From contig NZ_KB893177.1 in NCBI RefSeq assembly GCF_000374025.1, positions 1 to 64,000 on the forward strand: a DNA stretch of 64,000 nt. Reading direction: 5' to 3'. This stretch comes from Spirosoma panaciterrae DSM 21099. GTDB taxonomy: Bacteria; Bacteroidota; Bacteroidia; Cytophagales; Spirosomataceae. Shown one piece after another: positions 33,205 through 40,782 of the stretch. The notes under the pieces were generated by a model. It saw only the letters and a program-made list of their open reading frames with translations. It did not search any database and had not been told where the DNA came from. Made by a program: the position numbers and the translations under genes. Numbering within the stretch: the stretch's first letter is position 1; the number at the start of each line of letters is the position of its first letter.

Positions 33205-34667
33205 TAATGGTGTCGTATTTTGGTTGAATCTGGCTGATTTTGTACTGACAAAAAGATAACCGCTTTGCGGAAAGTATCCTGCCGGATAGCCACCCGAATC
33301 GGTATATCTGCGTTTTTGACGGACACATTGGCGAATTGCAGCTTTGCCTGGTGGGTTGTTTCGATGCCTGTCTTAAATCCGCTGATGATGATATTTTCTA
33401 CCTGAACAGGGCCCGAGCGGGTAATCTGTAAAGCAACCTGGGCCTGTGCCGAATCAGCAGGTATCAAAACGGTCGGTCGGTTACTACCCAGTATGCTTTG
33501 TAAAGAGTCTGTGAGCTGGAGTGGCTTACTAAGTCGGAATGTATCAGCAGACAGTACCAGCCGATGATCTTTACTCCGGTATGCGATTTGGAGCAGCGAG
33601 TCCAACCGTTCGTCTGTTTTAGCGATTACCGATGCCAGATTTGTATGCGATTGGCTGCCGGAACTTTGCAGCGAATCAATCCTTGCCGTATCAGACGAGC
33701 CGGATGGCTGGTTCTGATACCATATGATCCCGCCAATCAACCCCATAACGATCAAACCCAACAGGATGAACAAGCTCTTAGAGGGCTTCCTGACCGGCTT
33801 CAGTTTCGCGGAAACGGCCTTGTCGCCGACACTAGGAACCACCTCCGAAGTCTGTTGCAGCGAGGTTGCCTGTGCTAGCCGGATTGCGGGCTTTTGTTCA
33901 GAAAGCTTGTCGGCCATCTGAGCATTTTTCGCCAGAACGACCGTAATGTTATCATTGCCGCCCTGCTGATTCGCTAACCGAATCAATTCGGCGATTTGCT
34001 CGTCGAGGGCGATTTTTTGTTCCAGAACCGCCTTGATTTGCGCTTTTGTGATTAAATCAGTCAGTCCATCACTGCAAAGGAGCAGCTGATCGCCCGGTCG
34101 AAAGTCGGTTTCGCCCGACTCCAGAAAATCAGCGTCATCGACCCGATGCACTGCGGAGCCGACATCCCGCAAAATTTCGTTTCGGCGCGGGTGCTGCATC
34201 GCTTCGGCTTCCGTTAGCTCATGGGCATCTTCCCGCACGCCAACCAGCGAATGATCGTAGGTAAGTTTCTCAAGAACGCCCTGACGAAACCGATACAGGC
34301 GGGTATCGCCCACATGAACGAAATACAATTTTTCCGACTGACTATCGACGATGGCCGAGGTCAGCACGCAACACATATTCGACAGACGAAGCTCCTGCTG
34401 CCGCTCCCGGTAAATTTGGTTGTTGGCAAAAACGACCGCTTCGCGTAGCATGGACAAGGGGTTACCGTTGGGAGTAGCCATGTATTGCTCAATGGACTCT
34501 TTGGCAATGGTCGCAGCTCTATCTCCCCCGGCATACCCACCAACCCCATCAATAACCGCCAGCAAGGCACTGGTTTCTGCCCAGATCGTGGAGCAGATGA
34601 AGGCGTCCTGATTGTCGGTTCGGCGTCGGCCCACATCGGTCTGTCCAGTAAATACGAATGAATTCAT
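33204..34667 (-). CDS. Membrane PP2C-type Ser/Thr phosphatase
   Basis: A 487-aa protein. The cytoplasmic PP2C domain (1-248) carries all metal-site motifs: DVGRRRTDNQD (11-21), VIDGVGG with D40, LLCSDGLTDL with D200, and GGNDNITVV with D239. A basic stretch and one membrane helix (about 299-316) follow. The periplasmic part (about 320-487) ends in short repeats of beta-helix character (VQVENIIISGFKTG, LQFANVSVKNADI). This is the same topology as actinobacterial PstP, but with a different extracellular part. It would reverse the phosphorylation made by the two kinases that follow. Confidence 0.95.
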   Translation of the reverse strand: MNSFVFTGQTDVGRRRTDNQDAFICSTIWAETSALLAVIDGVGGYAGGDRAATIAKESIEQYMATPNGNPLSMLREAVVFANNQIYRERQQELRLSNMCCVLTSAIVDSQSEKLYFVHVGDTRLYRFRQGVLEKLTYDHSLVGVREDAHELTEAEAMQHPRRNEILRDVGSAVHRVDDADFLESGETDFRPGDQLLLCSDGLTDLITKAQIKAVLEQKIALDEQIAELIRLANQQGGNDNITVVLAKNAQMADKLSEQKPAIRLAQATSLQQTSEVVPSVGDKAVSAKLKPVRKPSKSLFILLGLIVMGLIGGIIWYQNQPSGSSDTARIDSLQSSGSQSHTNLASVIAKTDERLDSLLQIAYRSKDHRLVLSADTFRLSKPLQLTDSLQSILGSNRPTVLIPADSAQAQVALQITRSGPVQVENIIISGFKTGIETTHQAKLQFANVSVKNADIPIRVAIRQDTFRKAVIFLSVQNQPDSTKIRHH

Positions 34668-34692
34668 TCAGCGGTGCAAATCTTTTTTCTTT

Positions 34693-34744
34693 AACAGGAT
34701 TGACAGGATTTTCTGGAACAAAGACAATCCCGTTAATCCTGTCA
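34693..34744. repeat. Imperfect inverted repeat in kinase-cassette leader
   Basis: aacaggattgacaggatt (34693-34710) pairs at about 15 of 18 positions with 34726-34744, around a 15-nt spacer. The arms are made of the repeated word aatcctgt/acaggatt. It lies between the 27-aa peptide gene and the phosphatase gene, within the operon. Confidence 0.55.
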
Positions 34745-34750
34745 GATATA

Positions 34751-34834
34751 TTATCGAGGTAAATCCTGAAAATGTTTCCAGACCAGTAAGCCGACAAACA
34801 GAAGCAGAGCGAAAACAATCAGCGAATCGATCAT
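34751..34834 (-). CDS. 27-aa single-helix membrane peptide
   Basis: An ATG at 34834-34832 follows the FHA-protein TGA (34838-34836) by one base and opens a 27-codon frame ending TAA at 34753-34751. The peptide starts MIDS, has one hydrophobic helix (LIVFALLLFVGLLVW) and a polar tail (KHFQDLPR). Its position, directly coupled to the FHA gene and before the phosphatase, suggests a real small membrane subunit of the kinase/cell-wall cassette. Such a short frame could occur by chance; the hydrophobic content and coupling argue against that. Confidence 0.5.
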   Translation of the reverse strand: MIDSLIVFALLLFVGLLVWKHFQDLPR

Positions 34835-34835
34835 C

Positions 34836-35870
34836 TCAGGAAGTCCGTTGGAAGTTTAGCGTAACCATACTGTTGAGCAGAATCTGGGCCTTGTCGGGTA
34901 AGGTGTACCACTGCGGACTAGCGGGTTCACTGCGAGGAATAAGCTGCTCATTCACACGGGTTTCATTTCGGCTGAAAGACGCGATCTGAAAAGTTTGGGT
35001 TGCATCGTCGTACCGGATGCGGGCGTGTGGATTCGACACGTAGGCCGATTCGAGAAGCAGGTAGTTCGGGAAATGCTGATTTTCGGGTTCTTTCCGGGCG
35101 ATAACAACCTCCCGGTCGCGCATTCGGTACAAATCCTCTTTGTTCAACTCGGCAATGTAGTACGTGATCTCGGCCAGTCCGGCAGAAAGGCTACGGGGTA
35201 AATGAGGTGCATTTCGCGTAGCCGCCCCCGGCATGGGGGCCCGTTCGCCAGGAGCGGGCGCTGGCTCAAATTTGAACTTCACCACAAAAGCCCCCGGCTC
35301 CCGAAAGTCGATATGCTGAAACGTATGGATGTCCACATCCACTTTTTCGTAACGATTGGTTTGCTTCACTCGGCGAGTCACATGCAGCTTATCCGGAGAT
35401 TGACGCGGTTCATTACCGGGCAGAATTCCCGTAAGCGCCCCCACTACATACACATCCGTAGGCGTAACAGTCTCTCCACTAAATTCCCGACCACCCCCAA
35501 ATTTAAAAAACCAGCTTGAGGCTACAGGGGCAACACGTTCATACTGTCCTTTCTGCGATTCAATCAGCGCTTTGAAGGCCTTCACTGCTTCATCGACAAT
35601 GACCGGAAACGCATTCTGGCGGTCTTCGTACGTGTCGGGATGCAGGATAATGAGGAAGTGTGCATTGAACAGCATACTTGACCCAACCGATTCCCGACCT
35701 ATGGAGTCCTGAAACGAATTGACCAGTTCGTCGAGTATTCGTTTGTTAGTTACCGAAGTGCCGGAGTTGCTTTGGCTCTGGCTGGAGGGCACCAGTAGAT
35801 TCCCTAATTTATGAAGCCAGTTAGGCTGATCGGCCATTTGTGAAGGTGTATAGGTGTTTACTACACCCAT
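34836..35870 (-). CDS. FHA-domain protein, first gene of kinase cassette
   Basis: A 344-aa cytoplasmic protein. The N-terminal domain (about 45-200) includes FNAHFLIILHPDTYEDRQ and AFPVIVDEAVKAFKALI; the C-terminal part (about 265-344) is a weak FHA domain with ESAYVSNPHARIRYDD and a final ILLNSMVTLNFQ strand. The FHA Ser-x-x-His is read as SNPHA. Like the other FHA protein of the cassette it has an alpha/beta domain first and FHA last. An internal ATG at 35837 (MADQPNWL) is a possible start. It heads the operon; the gene before it ends 74 bp upstream. Confidence 0.78.
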   Translation of the reverse strand: MGVVNTYTPSQMADQPNWLHKLGNLLVPSSQSQSNSGTSVTNKRILDELVNSFQDSIGRESVGSSMLFNAHFLIILHPDTYEDRQNAFPVIVDEAVKAFKALIESQKGQYERVAPVASSWFFKFGGGREFSGETVTPTDVYVVGALTGILPGNEPRQSPDKLHVTRRVKQTNRYEKVDVDIHTFQHIDFREPGAFVVKFKFEPAPAPGERAPMPGAATRNAPHLPRSLSAGLAEITYYIAELNKEDLYRMRDREVVIARKEPENQHFPNYLLLESAYVSNPHARIRYDDATQTFQIASFSRNETRVNEQLIPRSEPASPQWYTLPDKAQILLNSMVTLNFQRTS

Positions 35871-35944
35871 AAACGATCACTACCCTCATTTTCGTTTGGT
35901 AGTCGGGCTGATTCGATCAAACGCAGGCACTATTCGGCCATCAT

Positions 35945-36916
35945 TTAACGAACATAAGCTGGTTGAGTGGCATCACGCCGAACCCACTGATAGGCTTTCA
36001 CGGAATTTTTCCAGAAGTATTTTTCGGCCACGGGTCGGCCTTTGCCCATAACGTATTCCTGAACCAGTCGTAATCCCACATCGAAAGGCAACCACTGATC
36101 GCTATTGGGCCAATCGCTGCCATACAGCAATCGATCTTCACCAAAGAGCCCGAACAACTCATCCAGCCGTGCTCGATAGTAGCTTAATTCTCTCGGCACC
36201 GTACCCTCTACCCGGCGCAGTACTTCCGAAATCTTTACATAGACCTGGGGACGCTGGCTCAACGTCTGTAGGTAGGCTTGGGTGGTTTTCCGGGCTGCAG
36301 TTTCCGAGGAAACAGGCATTTGAGGCAGATGGTCGATAATGACCCGTAACGTTGGCACCCGATCCGTCAGTTGCACAATAGCCGCCAGTAGGGTAGGATT
36401 CGGATTTGCGGTATCCAGCACAAGGCCAGCCTGAGCCAATACCCGAAGATCGGCTATAAAGCTGGGGTTCGCCAATTGGCCCGCCAGATCCCGATTCCAA
36501 AGGTTCCCGTACCGAATACCCCGAAACAACGGATTCCGTTGAAACCTTTCGAGCTGCTGGCGAAATTTCGGAGTTCCGGGTTCAAGATTTCCCACCACGC
36601 CGACAATGACCGTATCCTGAGCAGCCTGGTCGAGTACCCATTGGTTATCCTCGACCCAGGGGCTGGCCTCTACCACAATGGCTCCTACCACGCCCAATGG
36701 CTGGGCAATTTTACGGTAGCGATCCGGAAGGGCTGGCTGATAAAGAACCTCATCTTTGGGTGTTGGCCAGGGTACACCTTGTGGGCGCTTTGTATCGAAC
36801 AAATGAATGTGCGTATCAATGATGGGGATTGGCCGAGCATCTCCCCACCCTAACGAGCTAAGCCCAACGGTTGCAGATGCCCCGGTGGTTAAAGCAAGAA
36901 AATCCCGTCGATTCAT
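35945..36916 (-). CDS. Amidohydrolase 2 family, Tat-exported
   Basis: A 323-aa TIM-barrel hydrolase with a twin-arginine-type signal (MNRRDFLALTTGASA). The HxH metal motif is in IIDTHIHLFD near residue 36; later VIIDHLP and LLYGSDWPNSD supply the other conserved His and Asp. This belongs to COG3618-type lactonases/hydrolases, which open lactone rings of sugars (for example L-fuconolactone). The oxidoreductase gene 17 bp upstream, also exported, makes a sugar-oxidation/lactone-hydrolysis pair plausible. Confidence 0.88.
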   Translation of the reverse strand: MNRRDFLALTTGASATVGLSSLGWGDARPIPIIDTHIHLFDTKRPQGVPWPTPKDEVLYQPALPDRYRKIAQPLGVVGAIVVEASPWVEDNQWVLDQAAQDTVIVGVVGNLEPGTPKFRQQLERFQRNPLFRGIRYGNLWNRDLAGQLANPSFIADLRVLAQAGLVLDTANPNPTLLAAIVQLTDRVPTLRVIIDHLPQMPVSSETAARKTTQAYLQTLSQRPQVYVKISEVLRRVEGTVPRELSYYRARLDELFGLFGEDRLLYGSDWPNSDQWLPFDVGLRLVQEYVMGKGRPVAEKYFWKNSVKAYQWVRRDATQPAYVR

Positions 36917-36933
36917 GGAACGTATGAGACGAG

Positions 36934-38016
36934 CTACTTTAATGAAACGGTTTTTCCTGACTTGGCCGATTGTCTGGCCGCTTCCAGTATCTCAACCGCC
37001 GTTACATTGACAGGAAGATCGTATAAGTCGTTTTGCGCCAATGTCAGGCGCCCCTGTACCACATCGGCCAATACCGAGAACGGGTCAGTGAAAGGGGCGG
37101 GCCGGGGCGCTATTTTCTTTCGTTCTTCGGGCTCTTTGGCCTGTAGCCGCCCCCGAATGGTAGTCGCATCGACCGCAACAGCGTACCCCTTTGTTCCGTA
37201 TACTTCCATATCCTTACGGGCAAATGTCCAGTTCCAGGAACCCTGAATAATGCACTGGGCCGATGGGTATTGCAAGATAATGGTGGCTTCATCATCTACT
37301 TTGGGATAGATATCAGGCTTGTTCTGATGGGTAACGGCCGTTACCGTCATTGGCTTCTGCCCTTTCATGAGCCAGGTCATCAGGTTGGCCCCATAACAAC
37401 CAAAGTCGATCAAGGCACCGCCCCCATTTTTAGCCGGGTCGGTCAAAATCGCGAAGAACTCGTTACTGACGCCAATCTCTTTAGGTCCCTCGTGGCCATC
37501 ATTGATCATCACCTTCTTGATCTCACCTAATTTTCCGGCCTGGTAGAGTTCATGGATGTACTGATTGCTGGCGTACCAGGAGGTTTCGAAATTGGTCAAA
37601 ACCTTGATGTTGTTTTTCAGAGCGAGCTGTTGAATTTCCTTGGCATCGGCAAACGTAGTAGCGAGCGGCTTTTCGACCATCACATGGACTTTTCGGGGGG
37701 CGCAGGCACGGACAACAGCAATATGGTCGCTAATAGCGCCAAAGGCCGAGACCGCTTCCGGCTTCGCCTGATCGAGCATCTGACCCAGGTCCGTAAAGAA
37801 CAGCTTTCTATCCAGTTTGTAGCGAGTAACAAATCGGTCGACCAGCGCCTGATCCGTTTCGTAAATACCAACAAGTTCTACGTCTTTTTTGTCAGGACGG
37901 TTAAATACCCAGCCCACATGACCATGACTTAGGCCCGCAATGGCAAGTCGAAGGGGCGATTGGGCGTTGCTGGTTAGTAGGAGCAGACTGAATGCAGCGG
38001 TTAAGAGATAGTTCAT
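36934..38016 (-). CDS. Gfo/Idh/MocA-family oxidoreductase, exported
   Basis: A 360-aa NAD(P)-binding oxidoreductase. Starting at the ATG 38016 gives a signal peptide (AAFSLLLLTSNAQ), so it is preferred to the ATG at 38043. The Rossmann domain opens with LAIAGLSHGHVGW; VMVEKPLATT carries the conserved EKP motif of the family; the C-terminal half is the alpha/beta substrate domain, with GGGALIDFGCYG. Family members oxidise or reduce sugars and inositols. It precedes the amidohydrolase gene by 17 bp on the same strand. Confidence 0.9.
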   Translation of the reverse strand: MNYLLTAAFSLLLLTSNAQSPLRLAIAGLSHGHVGWVFNRPDKKDVELVGIYETDQALVDRFVTRYKLDRKLFFTDLGQMLDQAKPEAVSAFGAISDHIAVVRACAPRKVHVMVEKPLATTFADAKEIQQLALKNNIKVLTNFETSWYASNQYIHELYQAGKLGEIKKVMINDGHEGPKEIGVSNEFFAILTDPAKNGGGALIDFGCYGANLMTWLMKGQKPMTVTAVTHQNKPDIYPKVDDEATIILQYPSAQCIIQGSWNWTFARKDMEVYGTKGYAVAVDATTIRGRLQAKEPEERKKIAPRPAPFTDPFSVLADVVQGRLTLAQNDLYDLPVNVTAVEILEAARQSAKSGKTVSLK

Positions 38017-38175
38017 TGGTCGAAGCAAAACGGGTTGACGCATTAAGAAGTGGTTTCCCGCCTTCCTCTACTTGACGCCTTTACCGTCAGAAGCCATCTA
38101 CTCTCATCAGCCTTGTGATCGTACTAACCCTCGACGGCCATTCAGCCGTTAGTAACGGTTGGCAACATCGATTCC

Positions 38176-38766
38176 TTATTTTTTTAGAATTCCTTTTTCA
38201 ACGCTCTCATTAAGCAGTTGCTCGGCATATTGCCAAATTGGCAGGGAGCCTTGTTCGATTACTTTCTTTTTGGCGTATACCTGCTCGTAACCGACACCAA
38301 ACTCGGCCCAGGTCCCCCCTTGATTCGACGCATTTTGTAGCAGCGGTTCGAGACGGTCCATGGCTCGGGCAAACTTGGCCTCGTTTGTCTGGTGTTCTTC
38401 AAACTCTTCCCAGATGGCGATCAATTCATTAGCTTGCTCATTCGGCAAAATGCCAAAGATCCGCTTAGCCGCTTCCCGTTCTTCATCCGTATTGGTATGG
38501 CTTTTTTGCGTGTCATAGATAAAGGTATCACCCGCGTCTATTTCAACAATATCGTGTATCAGCAACATCTTAATAACCTTGAGCAAATCAATCGGAAAAT
38601 TCGCCTGTTCGGCTAAAACGATGGCCATAAGAGCCAGATGCCAACTATGCTCGGCGTCGTTCTCGTTTCGATCACTGTTGAACAACTTCGTTTTACGAAG
38701 GATATACTTAAGCTTATCCACTTCCTTTATGAACTCAATCTGCCTGAAAAGATTTGTCGCTTCCAT
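38176..38766 (-). CDS. HD-domain phosphohydrolase (YfbR-like)
   Basis: A 196-aa all-helical protein. Metal ligands are seen in order: ENDAEHSWHLALM, LLIHDIVEIDAGD and, later, ARAMDRLEPLL. This is the COG1896 pattern of 5'-deoxynucleotidases such as YfbR and of human HDDC2. It would dephosphorylate deoxynucleoside monophosphates in the cytoplasm. It stands alone, between the oxidoreductase gene and a Crp-type regulator on the same strand. Confidence 0.88.
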   Translation of the reverse strand: MEATNLFRQIEFIKEVDKLKYILRKTKLFNSDRNENDAEHSWHLALMAIVLAEQANFPIDLLKVIKMLLIHDIVEIDAGDTFIYDTQKSHTNTDEEREAAKRIFGILPNEQANELIAIWEEFEEHQTNEAKFARAMDRLEPLLQNASNQGGTWAEFGVGYEQVYAKKKVIEQGSLPIWQYAEQLLNESVEKGILKK

Positions 38767-38840
38767 CCATGTATGATTAATGACGGGGCAAAATTGACGG
38801 GTAAACCGATAAGCTCAATTGCCAAATGGCAAGAAATACA

Positions 38841-39410
38841 CTAGTGAATACTTTTCCGTATCCGGCTGAGGGAAGAAGGGGTAATGCCTAGATAAGAAGC
38901 CAGCATATGAAGCGGAACCCGATTGGCCAGCCCAGGGTAATGGTCGAGAAAATTCAGGTATCGTTTTTGGGCATCCTGCACCAACATATTGCTGGTCACC
39001 TTCAGCTTATTTTCCAGCACGTACGACGTGATTTTAACAAATAGATCGTCCCATCCGGGAATAAGTGCGGAAAGTTGCGTGAAGTCTTGTTTCGAAAACA
39101 CTAAAAGCTGACAATCAGTAATTGCTTCAATGTACTCGGCAGATGGAATTTCGTCGCGAAAGCTATTGACATCAACAACAAATCGGTTTTCATAAACAAA
39201 ATACCGGGTGAAGCTATCGCCTGCCTTATCATAATAACAGACTCTGAAAATCCCGTCGGTTATATAGCCTATCTGAGCAGAAACTTTTCCAGCCTCTGCA
39301 AAATAGGCTCCTTTGGCAATCTTTTTATGTTTGGCCCTGGCCCTAATCAGCTCAAACTGTTGCGCATTGACGTGTCCGAACTGGAGCAAATAGGCGAATA
39401 GTTTTTCCAT
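38841..39410 (-). CDS. Crp/Fnr-family transcription regulator
   Basis: A 189-aa regulator. The cyclic-nucleotide-binding beta-roll spans about 15-115 and the Crp helix-turn-helix is at the C-terminus, with RVPLHMLASYLGITPSSLSRIRK. No cysteine cluster for an Fe-S centre is visible, so it is not an Fnr oxygen sensor in the classical sense. The ATG at 39410 is chosen: the frame continues upstream, but there it is a translation of the tRNA gene and its terminator. A function in regulating adjacent genes is unproven. Confidence 0.88.
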   Translation of the reverse strand: MEKLFAYLLQFGHVNAQQFELIRARAKHKKIAKGAYFAEAGKVSAQIGYITDGIFRVCYYDKAGDSFTRYFVYENRFVVDVNSFRDEIPSAEYIEAITDCQLLVFSKQDFTQLSALIPGWDDLFVKITSYVLENKLKVTSNMLVQDAQKRYLNFLDHYPGLANRVPLHMLASYLGITPSSLSRIRKSIH

Positions 39411-39496
39411 TGACCAAACCTGTTGAATTCGTCTTGCAGCAAACTGACTGGGTTCAAAGTCTTGACATTCACAAGATATGATTAGTATACCAAACG

Positions 39497-39528
39497 AAAA
39501 AGCCGTTACAGAATTTATCTGTAACGGC
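39497..39528 (-). terminator. Terminator of the tRNA transcript
   Basis: gccgttacaga (39502-39512) pairs perfectly with 39518-39528 (11 bp, 5-nt loop); on the minus strand the stem is followed by five T. It lies 13 bp after the tRNA 3' end. Confidence 0.88.
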
Positions 39529-39541
39529 CTGACCTTCAGAG

Positions 39542-39614
<73 letters not shown>

Positions 39615-39657
39615 ATGTTTGGACTGCAAAAATACGGCAACTTTCTTATAAACCAAC

Positions 39658-39665
39658 TATCTTTG
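39658..39665 (+). promoter_or_regulatory. Possible -7 box before era
   Basis: TATCTTTG matches TAnnTTTG and lies 93 bp before the era ATG. No TTG is found at the right distance upstream, so the call is tentative. Confidence 0.35.
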
Positions 39666-39758
39666 TAAAAAAAAGTTTACGATCCATCTGAAACGTTTTT
39701 GCTGGATCGGGAGTTGTTTGCTAAAGCCACTGGTAATCAGCCGGTGGGATCACCTCGC

Positions 39759-40679
39759 ATGAACACGGAAATCATCGAAAATTTTCCGGCCAATCATAAG
39801 GCCGGCTTTGTCAGTATCGTCGGCAAGCCGAATGTAGGTAAGTCAACGCTAATGAATCAGCTCGTTGGCGAGCGCCTGTCGATCATCACGTCCAAAGCCC
39901 AGACCACTCGCCACCGCATCATGGGTATCCTGAATGGAACCCACAATGGTCAGGAATTCCAGCTTGTTTATTCCGATACACCAGGCATCATCAAGCCACA
40001 ATATAAGCTCCACGAGTCCATGATGAGCTTTGTACGCGGTTCTATCGAAGATGCCGATGTGGTACTTTTTGTAACAGACATTTTTGAGCAGCATGACGAA
40101 AATGATGTTATTGATCGGTTACAGAAATCGGAAGTGCCTATTCTCTTGCTTATCAACAAGATTGACCAGGCAACCCATGATCAGGTTACCGAAAAAATAG
40201 CGTATTGGGAAGCCCATTTCAAGGCTCAGGAAATCATTCCTATTTCGGCCTTGAACGGATTCAATATCGATACGGTATTTGACGCTATCTTTAATCGACT
40301 CCCTGTGCACCCACCTTATTTCCCGAAAGATGAGCTAACCGACAAGCCGGAGCGATTCTTTGCTTCGGAAATAATCCGGGAAAAGATTTTTCTGAATTAC
40401 AAAAAAGAGGTGCCTTATAGCAGTGAGGTCATTATCACCAGCTTTAAAGAGAAACCAGATATAATTGTCGTACAGGCTGAAATTCTGGTCGAACGCGCTA
40501 CTCAACGCGCTATCTTACTCGGCGAAGGTGGCAAAATGATCAAAAAAACGGGCATCATGGCCCGCGAAGAACTCGAACGCTTCTTCGGCAAAAAAGTATT
40601 TCTAGAACAATTCGTCAAAGTAGAACCCGACTGGCGCCAGAAAGAACGGATGCTGAAGCGGTTGGGATATGATGAATAA
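39759..40679 (+). CDS. era: GTPase Era
   Basis: A 306-aa protein with a GTPase domain: G1 GKPNVGKS near residue 22, G3 DTPG, G4 NKID and G5 SAL, followed by a KH RNA-binding domain with GEGGKMIKKTGIMAREELE. Era binds the 3' end of 16S rRNA and assists assembly of the small ribosomal subunit. The ATG at 39759 is preferred to a further upstream start because it leaves the normal short N-terminus (about 17 residues before the P-loop). The second ribosomal GTPase, der, follows in the same direction. Confidence 0.96.
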   Translation: MNTEIIENFPANHKAGFVSIVGKPNVGKSTLMNQLVGERLSIITSKAQTTRHRIMGILNGTHNGQEFQLVYSDTPGIIKPQYKLHESMMSFVRGSIEDADVVLFVTDIFEQHDENDVIDRLQKSEVPILLLINKIDQATHDQVTEKIAYWEAHFKAQEIIPISALNGFNIDTVFDAIFNRLPVHPPYFPKDELTDKPERFFASEIIREKIFLNYKKEVPYSSEVIITSFKEKPDIIVVQAEILVERATQRAILLGEGGKMIKKTGIMAREELERFFGKKVFLEQFVKVEPDWRQKERMLKRLGYDE

Positions 40680-40680
40680 A

Positions 40681-40778
40681 TAGAGGAGGAAGTGGCGAAA
40701 AGGGAGAAAAGGGAAGAAAGGATTTTGCAGATCCGTACCCTTTCCTGCCTTTCCTCCTCTCCTCCCTTTCCTCCTTTT
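40681..40778. repeat. Polypurine/polypyrimidine inverted tract between era and der
   Basis: From 40684 to 40731 nearly every base is A or G (gaggaggaagtggcgaaaag and on); from 40738 to 40778 nearly every base is C or T. The halves can pair imperfectly into a long stem. It fills the era-der gap. Confidence 0.6.
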
Positions 40779-40782
40779 AAAA

